The notes: a model not told the origin generated them from the sequence alone. DNA of 52,637 nucleotides from Candidatus Poribacteria bacterium (GCA_021162805.1 JAGGXZ010000160.1:1-52637), one strand, 5' to 3'. Positions 39,323 to 49,028 are shown, counted from the stretch's first letter. Translations and numbers: made by a program.

Positions 39323-40459
39323 ATGTGTCGGATTCGAAAACCACAGCTCATGAAGGAATTCGAGGAACGGGTGCTGATACTTATCTCAGCCCTCATTAAT
39401 TTTACTTTGTATCCCAATAAGCTTGATCCTAAAAGGCCGCCTAAGAGGATCCTCATCATCAAACCCGATCACATAGGAGATTTAATACTTGCCATCCCGG
39501 CGATTAAAACCCTCAGGCTTGCTTTCCCCCATTCCAATATCACGGCGTTGGTAGGTGAATGGTGTTTACCTCTAACGGAGCTCATCCCCGAAATAGACGA
39601 AGCGATAGGCTACAGACCGGGGTTATTTGCGAGGGATCGGAAAAGCGGGCTTCGGGAAAGGATAGGATTGCTCGCCCGTCTGTGGCACGGCGGATTCGAT
39701 ATGGCCGTTGATCTCCGTCCTACATGGCTCTCCGTCGCCCTCGCGGTATCGAAGCGGTTTAAATGGCGGATAGATCGATCCTCACATAGGCTTCGGATGA
39801 GGATGCGCGGAAAAACCTCGATCTGGGATCATGAGGTTAAAAGAAATCTGGAGCCGCTGAAGATGGCCGGAATCCCGACGCCCTCCCATATAAGTCTTTC
39901 CCTCACCATCCCCAGACATATAAAGGATAACGTCGATGAGATGTTCGATAAGCTCTTCACCGGAGAAACGGGACCTATCGTGGCCTTCCATCCCGGATCG
40001 CCCGTTAAGCTCAAGAGATGGGCTCCATTCAACTTCGCCGAGCTGGGTGATAAACTCTGGGAGGAACTTGGCGCCCGAATATTGCTGGTCGGATCGAAAT
40101 CCGAGCTCGATATATCGCGTGAGATCATCTCGATGATGAGGCATAAACCGGTGGATCTGACCGGACGAACGGATCTTCCCACCTTAGCCGGAGTGCTTGA
40201 GAGATGCGATCTCTTCATCGGCAACGACAGCGGTCCAATGCACATCGCCGCCGCTTTGGGGATCAAGGTGATCGGTATATTCGGGCCATCCAGTCCTGAG
40301 AGATTCGGTCCCTATGGAAAAGGATGTTTGACGATCAGAGCCAAGCTCGATTGTCCCCCGTGCATGTCTGAGAGATGCCCTTTCCATACCGAGGGATGCG
40401 TCAATGAGGTAAAAGTCGAGGATGTATTCCGTGCAGCCCGCGATTTTCTGCTACACTAA
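39323..40459 (+). CDS. Glycosyltransferase family 9 (heptosyltransferase-like)
   Basis: The protein (378 residues from ATG 39323) is a GT-B fold transferase of the heptosyltransferase family that builds lipopolysaccharide cores. Motifs: ILIIKPDHIGDLILAIPA at the start of the first Rossmann domain, FHPGSPVKLKRW in the linker, and FIGNDSGPMHIAAALG plus GIFGPSSPERFGPYG in the nucleotide-sugar site. A cysteine-rich end (CPPCMSERCPFHTEGC) may bind a metal. GTG 39320 or ATG 39350 could also be the start; no good ribosome site is seen. It implies an LPS-type outer membrane. Confidence 0.88.
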   Translation: MCRIRKPQLMKEFEERVLILISALINFTLYPNKLDPKRPPKRILIIKPDHIGDLILAIPAIKTLRLAFPHSNITALVGEWCLPLTELIPEIDEAIGYRPGLFARDRKSGLRERIGLLARLWHGGFDMAVDLRPTWLSVALAVSKRFKWRIDRSSHRLRMRMRGKTSIWDHEVKRNLEPLKMAGIPTPSHISLSLTIPRHIKDNVDEMFDKLFTGETGPIVAFHPGSPVKLKRWAPFNFAELGDKLWEELGARILLVGSKSELDISREIISMMRHKPVDLTGRTDLPTLAGVLERCDLFIGNDSGPMHIAAALGIKVIGIFGPSSPERFGPYGKGCLTIRAKLDCPPCMSERCPFHTEGCVNEVKVEDVFRAARDFLLH

Positions 40460-40520
40460 GCGTAGCCAGTTACACCCCAACCGCTCGGCGGTAGTATAAG
40501 CGCGCTGCTATATCCCCGCT
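40460..40520. other. Short convergent intergenic region with small hairpins
   Basis: Two small stem-loops occur: GCTAC...GTAGC across the glycosyltransferase stop (about 40451-40467), and ACCGC-TCG-GCGGT (40480-40492). Neither has a T-run, so termination between the convergent genes is only a possibility. Confidence 0.35.
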
Positions 40521-42383
40521 CTACCTGACGGAGCCTGTATTAGAATCGAAAACGTGCTCAGGGCTTAACGACAACACGGGCGGCAGCTTCGGATCGAGCC
40601 GGATCGAGTGATCCTCCAAAATTCCCTCATCAGCCTTTGTCAGTTGAAGCGACCAGGTCCTTCCCGCCAGATCCCCCGCGTCCACTTTGATCTCGGCTTT
40701 CTCCCTTTTGAGCGTGGTCTGGCCCGTGGCAACCCTGTTTCCACTGGGATCGTAGACGTTCAGCCGTACGGTCTCACCGCCGCTCCCCCAGATGAAGATC
40801 GTAAACCGCTTGATCTCCTCAGGCACCTTGAAGTACAGCCGATCGACACCATGGATGAAGGACAATTTCCTGCCTGAGTATAGCCCCACGGGGACGTTTG
40901 AGCTTATAATGGAATAAGCGCAACTGCCGGAAGTCATCCCGATCAGGTAGATCCCAGCGGTCCCCGGTGTGAACCTTACAAAGCCGTCCTTTCTGTAGGG
41001 GATGGTCCCGCTGGCCACCGTTTTCAAAGAGATATCCCTCGCCTCCCAGAAAAGAGGTGATCGATAGCGCGCTACGGGACGGTTTTCAAGCTTGATCTCG
41101 ACGGGGTGACCTGCCTCGGCGGCGATCAACAGCAGATTTTCACCGCGCAGCTCCGCCTTTGGGAGCCTCACCGCCTTCCCCGTCACCTCAGGCGGCTTCA
41201 GCCGTTTAACCGACTCGACCGCCTGAGCGAAGATCCCCTGTGATATCAGACGTTCTGGTGTCTGACGGGGCTCGTGCCACGCGTTGAGTTTCCCTTCGGC
41301 TATCGCCCGGTTCGCCCATGAGAACCATTTGAAGTAGTCCGGGTGATCCACCTTATATTTTGGTCCTTCGTAGAAAACCCAATATCCACCGGTGATCTGA
41401 GAGATCATCACAGCATTTTTGCCGCAGAACTCCGGATCGGCTCCCCTCACGACCGGATCAATCCCTCCGGCATAGATGAAGTTGATACCTACCCTTTTCG
41501 GCACCTCTATCCTCTGGAGCAGTTTCTCGCGGTTTCTCCTGAGGGATTCAGCCTCCGGTAGGAGTCCCGGTCTGCCGTAGGTGCAGGCGTCGGCAAGGAT
41601 CAGCGGTGCTTTCTCGGTCGCCCACTCCGGATAGATCGCCTCCACTATGAAGGGTGTTCCAGGAGCAGGATAGACACAGAACCGGAACTTAGGATTATAT
41701 CTGTCCACGGCTTGGCGTAGTTCCCTACATCGCTCACGCCAGAGCTTGACCTGGAATCTCTCAAAATCATCGTGTAACCCTTTCTCCTGCAGCCATTTTT
41801 TCCTCCGATCCAGTGGCAGCTTCGGCAGATTGATCCCCTTGGCCTTGGCGAATTTCTCCATGATAATATCGTCGTAGGAGAGCGAGTAGAGATTTCCCTC
41901 TCTCCCGCCCGGGGCGTAGTTCTCGTAGTCGAGGAACACGCCTATGAGGCTGGGTATCTCGAGGCTGATCTTGGCGTATTCGACGATATAGCGGCTCATC
42001 CACTCCCATAGCTCATCCGAATTTGGACTCCAAAGCGGCTGTTCGGCTCCTATCGACCATACCATCCTTTTTCCCTCAGCCTTCTTCCCTTCAGGTGCCC
42101 TCAATGAACCGCGCATCCACACCATGTGGAAGATCCCGTATTTCCCACACCATTTAGCGACTTGTCTGACCTCCTCCATCCTGTTGTATCCGTGTCGCGG
42201 GCAGTAGACATTAAACCCAGTCTCGGCGGCCTCTTTGACCATCCACTCCTTCGTCACCCATCCCTCTTCGGGCTGCATGACCTTATCGACCAGTATCCTG
42301 AACTTGACGTTTTGACCTAAATCGTCCACGCTTATCATGGCCGAGGCTATAAACACCGTGACCAAACAGATCAGATGGCTCAT
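40521..42383 (-). CDS. Secreted glycoside-hydrolase-like TIM-barrel protein
   Basis: The 620-residue protein has a signal peptide (about 1-18). A large barrel-like region follows (about 25-390) with MVWMRGSL, an acidic strand end in SLIGVFLDYENY, FCVYPAPG, and GINFIYAGG. The second half (about 420-600) is beta-rich and sandwich-like (RSPLFWEARDISLK, YFKVPEEIKRFTIFIWGSGG, VRLNVYDPSGN). The arrangement fits uncharacterised glycosidase-like families of the DUF4434/GHL type, with D and E in FLDYENY as candidate catalytic residues. I cannot assign a substrate. GGAGGTGA precedes the ATG. Confidence 0.65.
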   Translation of the reverse strand: MSHLICLVTVFIASAMISVDDLGQNVKFRILVDKVMQPEEGWVTKEWMVKEAAETGFNVYCPRHGYNRMEEVRQVAKWCGKYGIFHMVWMRGSLRAPEGKKAEGKRMVWSIGAEQPLWSPNSDELWEWMSRYIVEYAKISLEIPSLIGVFLDYENYAPGGREGNLYSLSYDDIIMEKFAKAKGINLPKLPLDRRKKWLQEKGLHDDFERFQVKLWRERCRELRQAVDRYNPKFRFCVYPAPGTPFIVEAIYPEWATEKAPLILADACTYGRPGLLPEAESLRRNREKLLQRIEVPKRVGINFIYAGGIDPVVRGADPEFCGKNAVMISQITGGYWVFYEGPKYKVDHPDYFKWFSWANRAIAEGKLNAWHEPRQTPERLISQGIFAQAVESVKRLKPPEVTGKAVRLPKAELRGENLLLIAAEAGHPVEIKLENRPVARYRSPLFWEARDISLKTVASGTIPYRKDGFVRFTPGTAGIYLIGMTSGSCAYSIISSNVPVGLYSGRKLSFIHGVDRLYFKVPEEIKRFTIFIWGSGGETVRLNVYDPSGNRVATGQTTLKREKAEIKVDAGDLAGRTWSLQLTKADEGILEDHSIRLDPKLPPVLSLSPEHVFDSNTGSVR

Positions 42384-42421
42384 AACTTCACCTCCAGTCT
42401 ATTCCGGTTTTCAGGAAGTGT

Positions 42422-42450
42422 GGAACGTTAAACGTTCAACGCATTAACGA
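42422..42450. repeat. Degenerate heptamer repeat (AACGTTA type)
   Basis: Units AACGTTA, AACGTTC, AACGCAT and TAACGAG lie at 42424-42451, immediately at the stop codon of the heparinase-like gene (42444-42446). They belong to the same word family as the repeat at 3619-3655, in opposite orientation. Confidence 0.6.
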
Positions 42451-43985
42451 GCTTTTCCTCGATCCTCGACTCTTGTCCATTTCAGGAAATAATCACCCGG
42501 CATGGCGTCGAGATAAACGCATTTGCCCTCATCGGTGACCCGGATCTGTCCGATCCTCCCGCCGTTTCGGCTGAGGCTCCACATACCGGGTTCCAGATCA
42601 CAAATGAGCACCTTCACATTCTCCTCCCCTTCGATCGTAAGCCGGGCCTCCTTCAACAACCGGTTCTTTTTGGCGAAAAACACGGCGTAGTTCAACACCT
42701 GTGTGCCCACCATGGTTTCGGTTTCCGACGGATCGAATATCAGAAGGCCGTTTTTCGAGATGGTCTGATGGTAATAGTTCCTCCAGTGAGGCGAGCCATA
42801 CAGGTCGTAGACTCCCGTCGAGATCGCAAGCGGCCCTCGGTAGTAGATCTGAAAGGTTCCGAAGTCCTTGTGCTGATGGTTTCCGAAGAAATACTCGCCG
42901 ATGCGCATATGCACCACCGCGTCCCGGCTTTCCATCCCCATATCCCATCCCGTACGCGTCACCATCTCGCCCATCGGCGATGGGAAGTATTTGGTGAGGG
43001 GAAGCTCGCTTATGGGTTGCTTCTCCGATCCAGGCTTGCGGAACAGCAGCTCAAATACGCCGCCGATATCCCCGTAGCTCCTGAAGACGCCCGAATCGGC
43101 CATCCACAGCAGATACGGATCGTCATAGTAGGTCCCCGTCAACAGCATAAGCATTCGTTTCCCGGAGCTGTCGCCGCGCTCATCGAATGTATCTCCGCTG
43201 TGCATCTGCTTCCCGTCGGGGCGGAGATGATAGATGAGCTGATAGGGGACGAACCGCTGTTGAGGGCTGAAGACATCACCGGCGCCCATCCTCCGGAAAA
43301 GCCAGCTTACGGCTATATCGTGGATGAAGCGGGTCACTATGTAGGAGTCGCCCTGATGGTGCATGTGGGATCGATAGAGGAAGTTGCGGACGGGAACGAA
43401 CCTCTCGAAGAAAAGCCTGGCAGCGGCCTCATACATCGTTTTGGACTCATCATATATCGCAACCCTGACGGGAAGCTGACCGGTCAACAACCACCCTTCG
43501 GTGACGTGACCCACGACCGCCGGAGAGTTTGCCCTGGCCGGGTAACCCGGCGAGTGTGACGCTGCGATCCTCTCAAACGACTCGATGAGCTTTCTCCTCT
43601 CCTCATCGGTCAAAAGATTATAGCACCAGTCATAAACACAGGCCCCAACGTGCATATAGTTTAAAAAGACCCTGCCGAGCCGATCGGGGTTGTCCCAGTC
43701 TCCCTCCAGAGACTCAAACCATCGTTCGATAGCTTCCCGCCCTGCCTTCCCATCACCTGTTACAAGGTACAGAAAGGCCAGACAAAGAGGATGGTGAGAG
43801 CTTTTCACGGCCTCCCACGCTTTGGAAAACTCCGGCATCTCGATCTTACGCCTGATATCCGGTAGATCCTCAGGACGGACGTAGACCCGAGGATGTCCTG
43901 GCGGGACAGGGGGGATTTGAGGTCTACCCCCGGCCGCAAATGCGAGGATCATCATAAAAGCTGACACATAGATGAACTGGCTCAT
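42444..43985 (-). CDS. Heparinase II/III-like polysaccharide lyase family protein
   Basis: The 513-residue secreted protein has a signal peptide (about 1-18), a helical N-terminal toroid (about 30-290), and a beta-sandwich start (about 330-440). The latter has FFGNHQHKDFGTFQIYYRG and YYHQTISKNGLLIFD, the His-rich hallmark of heparinase II/III-type lyases. It is shorter than typical PL12/PL21 enzymes (about 650-770), lacking much of the C-terminal sandwich. The tail MWSLSRNGGRIGQI then D-A-M-P-G-D-Y-F-L-K-W looks like a short closing motif. GAGGTGA precedes the ATG, which overlaps the upstream gene's stop (ATGA). Confidence 0.8.
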   Translation of the reverse strand: MSQFIYVSAFMMILAFAAGGRPQIPPVPPGHPRVYVRPEDLPDIRRKIEMPEFSKAWEAVKSSHHPLCLAFLYLVTGDGKAGREAIERWFESLEGDWDNPDRLGRVFLNYMHVGACVYDWCYNLLTDEERRKLIESFERIAASHSPGYPARANSPAVVGHVTEGWLLTGQLPVRVAIYDESKTMYEAAARLFFERFVPVRNFLYRSHMHHQGDSYIVTRFIHDIAVSWLFRRMGAGDVFSPQQRFVPYQLIYHLRPDGKQMHSGDTFDERGDSSGKRMLMLLTGTYYDDPYLLWMADSGVFRSYGDIGGVFELLFRKPGSEKQPISELPLTKYFPSPMGEMVTRTGWDMGMESRDAVVHMRIGEYFFGNHQHKDFGTFQIYYRGPLAISTGVYDLYGSPHWRNYYHQTISKNGLLIFDPSETETMVGTQVLNYAVFFAKKNRLLKEARLTIEGEENVKVLICDLEPGMWSLSRNGGRIGQIRVTDEGKCVYLDAMPGDYFLKWTRVEDRGKAR

Positions 43986-46900
43986 GGCTTCACCTCGTAG
44001 AACCGAACGATACCGGCTTGATAGGCTATTAGCAGACCGTCCTGAAACCTCAGGAACTTCACGACGGGCGAATCGCTCGGAGGGATATGCCCGATCGGTT
44101 TGCCCGTCTCGGCGTCGAAGACGAAGGCGGCACCGGGTTTAGTGCCGACGAGCAGCAGCGGTCTGCCGCTCGAGCCCAACCTACCGACCCAAAGCGTCGT
44201 GATCTTCTGGCCCAGCAGAAGGTTCCAGACCGTTCTCAGCCGTATCGTTGGACCCTTCCGCAGACCCTCAGCCTGTACGGCGATGATCCTGCCTGTATCC
44301 GTGCCGCCGAAGATGATCGGCGCTCCGCTTTCAGGGTGATACAACGCCAGGGCTCGGAAATCGCCTGCAACGCCGTTGGCCACCTCACCGGCATATTCAC
44401 CCATCGCCCAGTAGGTTCGCATAGAGGAGTCGGCGCCGACCACGAAATGAGGTGTTCCCGGTCCGCCTAACAGGTTCGTCGCCACGACGCATTGCGGCAG
44501 GGGCAGCTTGTAAAGACCGTCCTTCTTGCGCCGATCTCGGTTGGGCGGATAGATGACCCTCCCATCGGAGCCGAAGATCATTCCGACGTGGTAGGTGTAA
44601 TAGAACAGGGCGAGAAGCTCTCGTCTGCCGTCGCCGTCGAAATCCGCTATCGCCCCGCAACGGAAGTCGCCGCTGATGTGACCGCGGGCGTAGATGAGAT
44701 AGTCCTCCCATTTGAGCTTCCCGTTCGCGTCCAGGCAATGCACCCAGTTTGCGCCGGCGACGATCTCCTTTGCGCCGTCGCTGTCCAGATCGACGATGCG
44801 CACGAAATCGGGCACCGGCGGGCCGGCCTTGTTCTCGCTCGGCTTACAGGTGAAGTCCCACCGCTTCCCGCCGACGGCATCCAGCAGGTAGAGCCTGTGA
44901 TCCTCACATCCAACCGCTATCTCCGGACATCCGTCTCCGTCCACATCCCCCACCTCCAGCGCCGAGCCCGATCTTTTCATCGGGAAACGCCATAGCAACG
45001 ACCCATCAGGACGGAGGGCGCTTACGCCCTTATCGCCGGCGACGATCCATTCGTCCCTGCCATCGCCGTCCAGGTCAGCTACGGCGATATCCGCTATGGT
45101 GCCGGGCACCCTCACAGTTCGCGCACGGATGGTAGGAGAGGTGGGAGCGATCGTAGTGGCTATCGGTCTGACGCCTGCGCATCGTCGTTCCGCCGCCTTT
45201 TGTTCTGCGGCGTCGAAGAGCTTGGATAACAACTCCGCCGTACGGTTTGCTCCCTCCCATCTCAGCTCATGCCGTCCCGGCTCCAACCGTATTGACTCCT
45301 TTCGCCCCACTATTTGGACGATGGTCGGCTCATCGTTCTCGATAACGCAATCGCCCCGCGTGGAGAGGAAGAGGATTACAGGTTGATCCGCCCGCAGGAT
45401 CATATTCTCCGATGTTCCGAGCAGCGTCGCGCCTGAAAGGAGGATCTGGTCGAGCGTGGCAGCGAAGAGATGCGCTTCCGCCACCTCGCCCGGCGGGTCA
45501 CCCATACCGTAGAGGCCGATCGGCTTGTCCTTCAATCGATCGAACACCATCGCACATCCGTCGGATGCGACCAGGAGGTCCAGCCGATCAAGCTCATCCT
45601 TCGAATCGGAGGCGATCAACATGTTGTGGAACCAGAGCGACTCACCCCGTCGGAGCCGTTTCGCCTTGTCCTCCTGGAGGATCTTCACGACCGGCTCGGC
45701 ATACGGATACCATCGGCGCCATTCATCGGGGTTATCGTAGGCGAGCCGTTCGACGTCAAGCAATGCCTCGCCGTCGGAGACGATATCACAGTATTTACCC
45801 TCTTGCGTCAGCCGCATCCTCGTCTCACGGAGCTCCTCCTCGCCCAGAGCTCGAAAGCTACAGCGAACCGTGAACACCCCGGGCTCCTTTGCCCTTACGC
45901 GATCTATCACCACGAAATGCTTCCCCTTCAACCAAAAGATGGACCTCTCCCAATCGGAGCCGGAGAAATCCTCGTAGAGCGACCGGACGAAGGCCAGATC
46001 TCCGCTCTCAGCGTGATCGAGCACACGCGCCTCGTGGCAGCGGTACGATACCTCGCCGTCACGGGTGATGTAGAGTCCAGAGTGATCCTTGATGGATCGC
46101 AGCCCGTAAGTGTGATCCACGAGCCACATCCGCCCCTTGTCGGTGAGATTGATTATCGTGTTCACATCGTCGTGTTTATGGCCGGCCGGTCCCGGCGGGT
46201 AAACTTTATCCGTCGGTTTGATCCATCTTCCGGCGGTATCCAGCAGCAGATACTGTGCGTCGGGACGCCACGCCTCGCGGAAGACGATCTTATTGAACCA
46301 CTGCGGCCCAGCCGGTTCCCTCGGCGCGAAGACGTACCCTTTAAGTGGAGCCCGGCCTGTGGGAGGCATCTTGTAGATGGGGAACAGGCGAAGGCCCGCC
46401 CACTTGACCGGCTCGCGAGCTTGGACGGTGAGATCGTATGGCAGCGCTATCTGAAACGCCCTTAACGACGTCGCCCGCGGCATATGATGTTGGATGATCC
46501 AGCTCAGACGGGGATCACGATAGTACCAGGCCGCCTTCTCGATCACCTGATAAGCCGCGGGCAGCATCAGTGAGGGAGAGTCGCCGAACCCGGTCGAGAG
46601 GCCAAGGTTGTTCACGGCGACCTGGGCGATGTATTCGGCATGATCCTTGGCGATTCCCGATTCCAGATATCGCAGGTCGCGGCTGGCGAAGGCGTAGGAG
46701 ATGGTTGTATCGGGACAGTAGCACATGTATCCGGCGGCGTCCTCCAGGATCTGATGGGTCGAGCACTGACCGGCGTAGATCGCCCGGGCGACGTCCATCC
46801 AATACTTGGCTTCGGGAAGATGATAATACTTGTCGAAATAGCGCCACGCCTGAAAATCCCGCCATGCGGCGAAGGTTCCGTGATTTTCATCTACGACCTG

Positions 46901-47908
46901 GACGTAACCTCCCTTCACCAGCCGGTGTACTGCCCGGCGTTCATGACCCAGCCGTGAGTCGCGCAGGAACGCGTTGGTGATCTCCAGCCGATCCCCATCC
47001 GTCCAGACCGGCAGCTCCTCAACGATATCCCACCACCTCAACATCTCGGCTGTGCCAGGTTCCATCTCAACCCGCTCCAGACCCACCTTCAATAGGTGTC
47101 GGTTGCGGTCGAAGAAAGCCTTCATGAGCGGCGGCAGATCGGGATCTCCCGTCCAAAACCACGTCTGCGCCATTCCGGCGATAGGCCCCAGCAGATTCAG
47201 AACGTTCCCCTTCTCGATATGCCTGATCCGACCGTTTTCATCCGTGAGCTGTCTCCTGTAAAACTCCGCCGTGCGATATTGCGGCTGGCGTTTAGCCCAA
47301 CCTGGTTTAGCCGGGGCGGGCAGGAACGGGAGATCGATGGGGGTGAACTTCACGTCGACAATGGGCTGGGTAAGAACGACGGTTCGGGATCTTTCGGGTA
47401 GATACCTCTCGCAGAACACGTCGACGGCCCTCCGAACCCCTTCTACGTCGGAGCCGGCGAGCACCACCACGTTGATCCCCCGGCCGAACGGGTCATGCAC
47501 CGTGCGGATCACATAGCCGCCCTTGTAAGGGTAGACCGAGTCCGCCACGACATATCCTTCGCCCCACAGGGCTGCGAGCAGGCGGTTATCGTTGATGTTG
47601 CCGAGGGCGATCAAGTTGCGTTTGCCGATGTAATCGAATCGGATCTCCCAATCCTCTGAGATCACCTCATCGACGTCGATCAGCTCAGGCACCGCTCCTG
47701 TTACATCTTTCAGCCTATTCCTCAGCCGCCGGGCCTCCTTTTGGATGTATGTGTTCCGTGGGGAAACTATCACTGAGACCGCCTTCCCATCTACGATCAG
47801 GGGCGTCTCAGGGTAGAGCGGCTTTAGCTTCGTGATCTCCTCAGGTACGCCTCGGACAACGGACATCCATCCGAGCATAAGCATGACCGCCATCAGATCA
47901 TATCGCAT
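43982..47908 (-). CDS. Heparinase II/III-like protein fused to an FG-GAP/VCBS propeller
   Basis: The 1308-residue secreted protein has a signal peptide (about 1-20). An N-terminal domain (about 40-180, with VIVSPRNTYIQKEARRL) resembles caps of glucuronidase-type enzymes. A helical toroid spans about 190-520, and a heparinase II/III-like sandwich about 545-780 with GHKHDDVNTIINLTDKGR as its His motif. A further beta region runs to about 920. The C-terminal propeller (about 935-1300) has Ca-type repeats DLDGDGRDEW, DVDGDGCPEI, DLDSDGAKEI and DFDGDGRREL. The combination suggests a surface lyase with a binding propeller. AAGGAGATC precedes the ATG. Confidence 0.8.
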   Translation of the reverse strand: MRYDLMAVMLMLGWMSVVRGVPEEITKLKPLYPETPLIVDGKAVSVIVSPRNTYIQKEARRLRNRLKDVTGAVPELIDVDEVISEDWEIRFDYIGKRNLIALGNINDNRLLAALWGEGYVVADSVYPYKGGYVIRTVHDPFGRGINVVVLAGSDVEGVRRAVDVFCERYLPERSRTVVLTQPIVDVKFTPIDLPFLPAPAKPGWAKRQPQYRTAEFYRRQLTDENGRIRHIEKGNVLNLLGPIAGMAQTWFWTGDPDLPPLMKAFFDRNRHLLKVGLERVEMEPGTAEMLRWWDIVEELPVWTDGDRLEITNAFLRDSRLGHERRAVHRLVKGGYVQVVDENHGTFAAWRDFQAWRYFDKYYHLPEAKYWMDVARAIYAGQCSTHQILEDAAGYMCYCPDTTISYAFASRDLRYLESGIAKDHAEYIAQVAVNNLGLSTGFGDSPSLMLPAAYQVIEKAAWYYRDPRLSWIIQHHMPRATSLRAFQIALPYDLTVQAREPVKWAGLRLFPIYKMPPTGRAPLKGYVFAPREPAGPQWFNKIVFREAWRPDAQYLLLDTAGRWIKPTDKVYPPGPAGHKHDDVNTIINLTDKGRMWLVDHTYGLRSIKDHSGLYITRDGEVSYRCHEARVLDHAESGDLAFVRSLYEDFSGSDWERSIFWLKGKHFVVIDRVRAKEPGVFTVRCSFRALGEEELRETRMRLTQEGKYCDIVSDGEALLDVERLAYDNPDEWRRWYPYAEPVVKILQEDKAKRLRRGESLWFHNMLIASDSKDELDRLDLLVASDGCAMVFDRLKDKPIGLYGMGDPPGEVAEAHLFAATLDQILLSGATLLGTSENMILRADQPVILFLSTRGDCVIENDEPTIVQIVGRKESIRLEPGRHELRWEGANRTAELLSKLFDAAEQKAAERRCAGVRPIATTIAPTSPTIRARTVRVPGTIADIAVADLDGDGRDEWIVAGDKGVSALRPDGSLLWRFPMKRSGSALEVGDVDGDGCPEIAVGCEDHRLYLLDAVGGKRWDFTCKPSENKAGPPVPDFVRIVDLDSDGAKEIVAGANWVHCLDANGKLKWEDYLIYARGHISGDFRCGAIADFDGDGRRELLALFYYTYHVGMIFGSDGRVIYPPNRDRRKKDGLYKLPLPQCVVATNLLGGPGTPHFVVGADSSMRTYWAMGEYAGEVANGVAGDFRALALYHPESGAPIIFGGTDTGRIIAVQAEGLRKGPTIRLRTVWNLLLGQKITTLWVGRLGSSGRPLLLVGTKPGAAFVFDAETGKPIGHIPPSDSPVVKFLRFQDGLLIAYQAGIVRFYEVKP

Positions 47909-47928
47909 CGCCGATCTCCTTACCTAAT

Positions 47929-48987
47929 TCAGTACGATGGCTTGAGGATCACGCCGAGCGTTTCGTTCGGCGACCGGATCAACCTCTCGCAGGCCTCGGG
48001 TGCCCGTTCAAGCGGGAGGATGTGCGTAATCAGATTGCGCACGCGCAGGCGTCCTTCGTCGATGAGCCTGATAACAAGCTGCAAATTACGGCGCGTCGTC
48101 CAACGCACGAACACGTCCGGATAATCCGCACCCCGCTCCCATGCTTCGTCGTGATATCCCGGACCTGGGCGCGATGATGCGCGCAGATCCATATTGCCGA
48201 ACGCGGTTGGGAAACCAACGTTTAAGGTGGCACCGCCGACGATGGTTATACGCCCCATACGATGTGTATCGGGAGCGACCTTCATTATCTCGAGGAGCCC
48301 TTTCACCGCTTGTGTGGCATCGCCGCCGAAGGCGATTATCGCTCCATCAAGCCCGTGACCGTCCGTAAACCCACGTGCTATGGCTACGGCGTCCTCCTCG
48401 TCAACGTTCACGACGCGGTCGGCGCCGTTTTCCGCCGCCAGATGCAACCGCATCGGGAGCTTGTCCAGCGCGAGGACGTATGCGCCCGACAGACGGGCGA
48501 GTTGAGAGGCAACTTGTCCGATGATCCCAAGTCCTACGATGGCGATGTATTCGCCGATTTGTATCTCCGTGCGCCTGATCGCCTGCAACGCCGTCGCGGC
48601 GAGGTGATTGAACGCCGCCTCCTCAAAGCTCACGTTCTCCGGGATGGGCACGCACAGGTTCTTCGGAACGCATGCGTACGTTGCATGGAGGGCGTATCCT
48701 CCTCCCATACACGCGACGCGCATGCCTACCTCAAATTCATCGCATCCCTCGCCGAGGGCAACGATAACACCGGCGTTGCTATAGCCGAAGGGTTGCGCGG
48801 GCGCATCGGGCTTCGGATGCGCACGGCGCGCTTTGACGCCTCCCATTTCCGTGCCGGGGCTTATGAGCGACGCATACACCTCCACTAGCACCTCGCCCCG
48901 CCCTGGGGAAGGCATCGGACCTTCCTCAACGACGATCTGACCGTCGCCGGTAATAGCCGCATATCTCCTCGTTTTGGGAACCATCAT
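47929..48987 (-). CDS. Medium-chain dehydrogenase/reductase lacking classic zinc ligands
   Basis: The 352-residue enzyme is an MDR-family (alcohol-dehydrogenase-like) protein. The cofactor domain has VGLGIIGQVASQLARLSG (about 150-167). The usual catalytic Cys motif is replaced by SLISPGTE, and the second ligand His-Glu by FGYSNAG, as in the zinc-free subgroup that includes BchC-like proteins. It could oxidise a sugar or polyol from the nearby hydrolases. ATG 48987 after GGGAGG is preferred to TTG 49032. Arg codons are mostly CGN here, unlike most neighbours, so recent transfer is possible. Confidence 0.85.
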   Translation of the reverse strand: MMVPKTRRYAAITGDGQIVVEEGPMPSPGRGEVLVEVYASLISPGTEMGGVKARRAHPKPDAPAQPFGYSNAGVIVALGEGCDEFEVGMRVACMGGGYALHATYACVPKNLCVPIPENVSFEEAAFNHLAATALQAIRRTEIQIGEYIAIVGLGIIGQVASQLARLSGAYVLALDKLPMRLHLAAENGADRVVNVDEEDAVAIARGFTDGHGLDGAIIAFGGDATQAVKGLLEIMKVAPDTHRMGRITIVGGATLNVGFPTAFGNMDLRASSRPGPGYHDEAWERGADYPDVFVRWTTRRNLQLVIRLIDEGRLRVRNLITHILPLERAPEACERLIRSPNETLGVILKPSY

Positions 48988-49028
48988 ATGCTCCTCCCTA
49001 TTCCTTAGTCCCTCTGACGTATCCTCAA

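Noticed and set aside
45470-46465. Plus-strand open frame of 331 codons
   Set aside because: It is antisense to the heparinase/FG-GAP gene and shows no domain or ribosome site.
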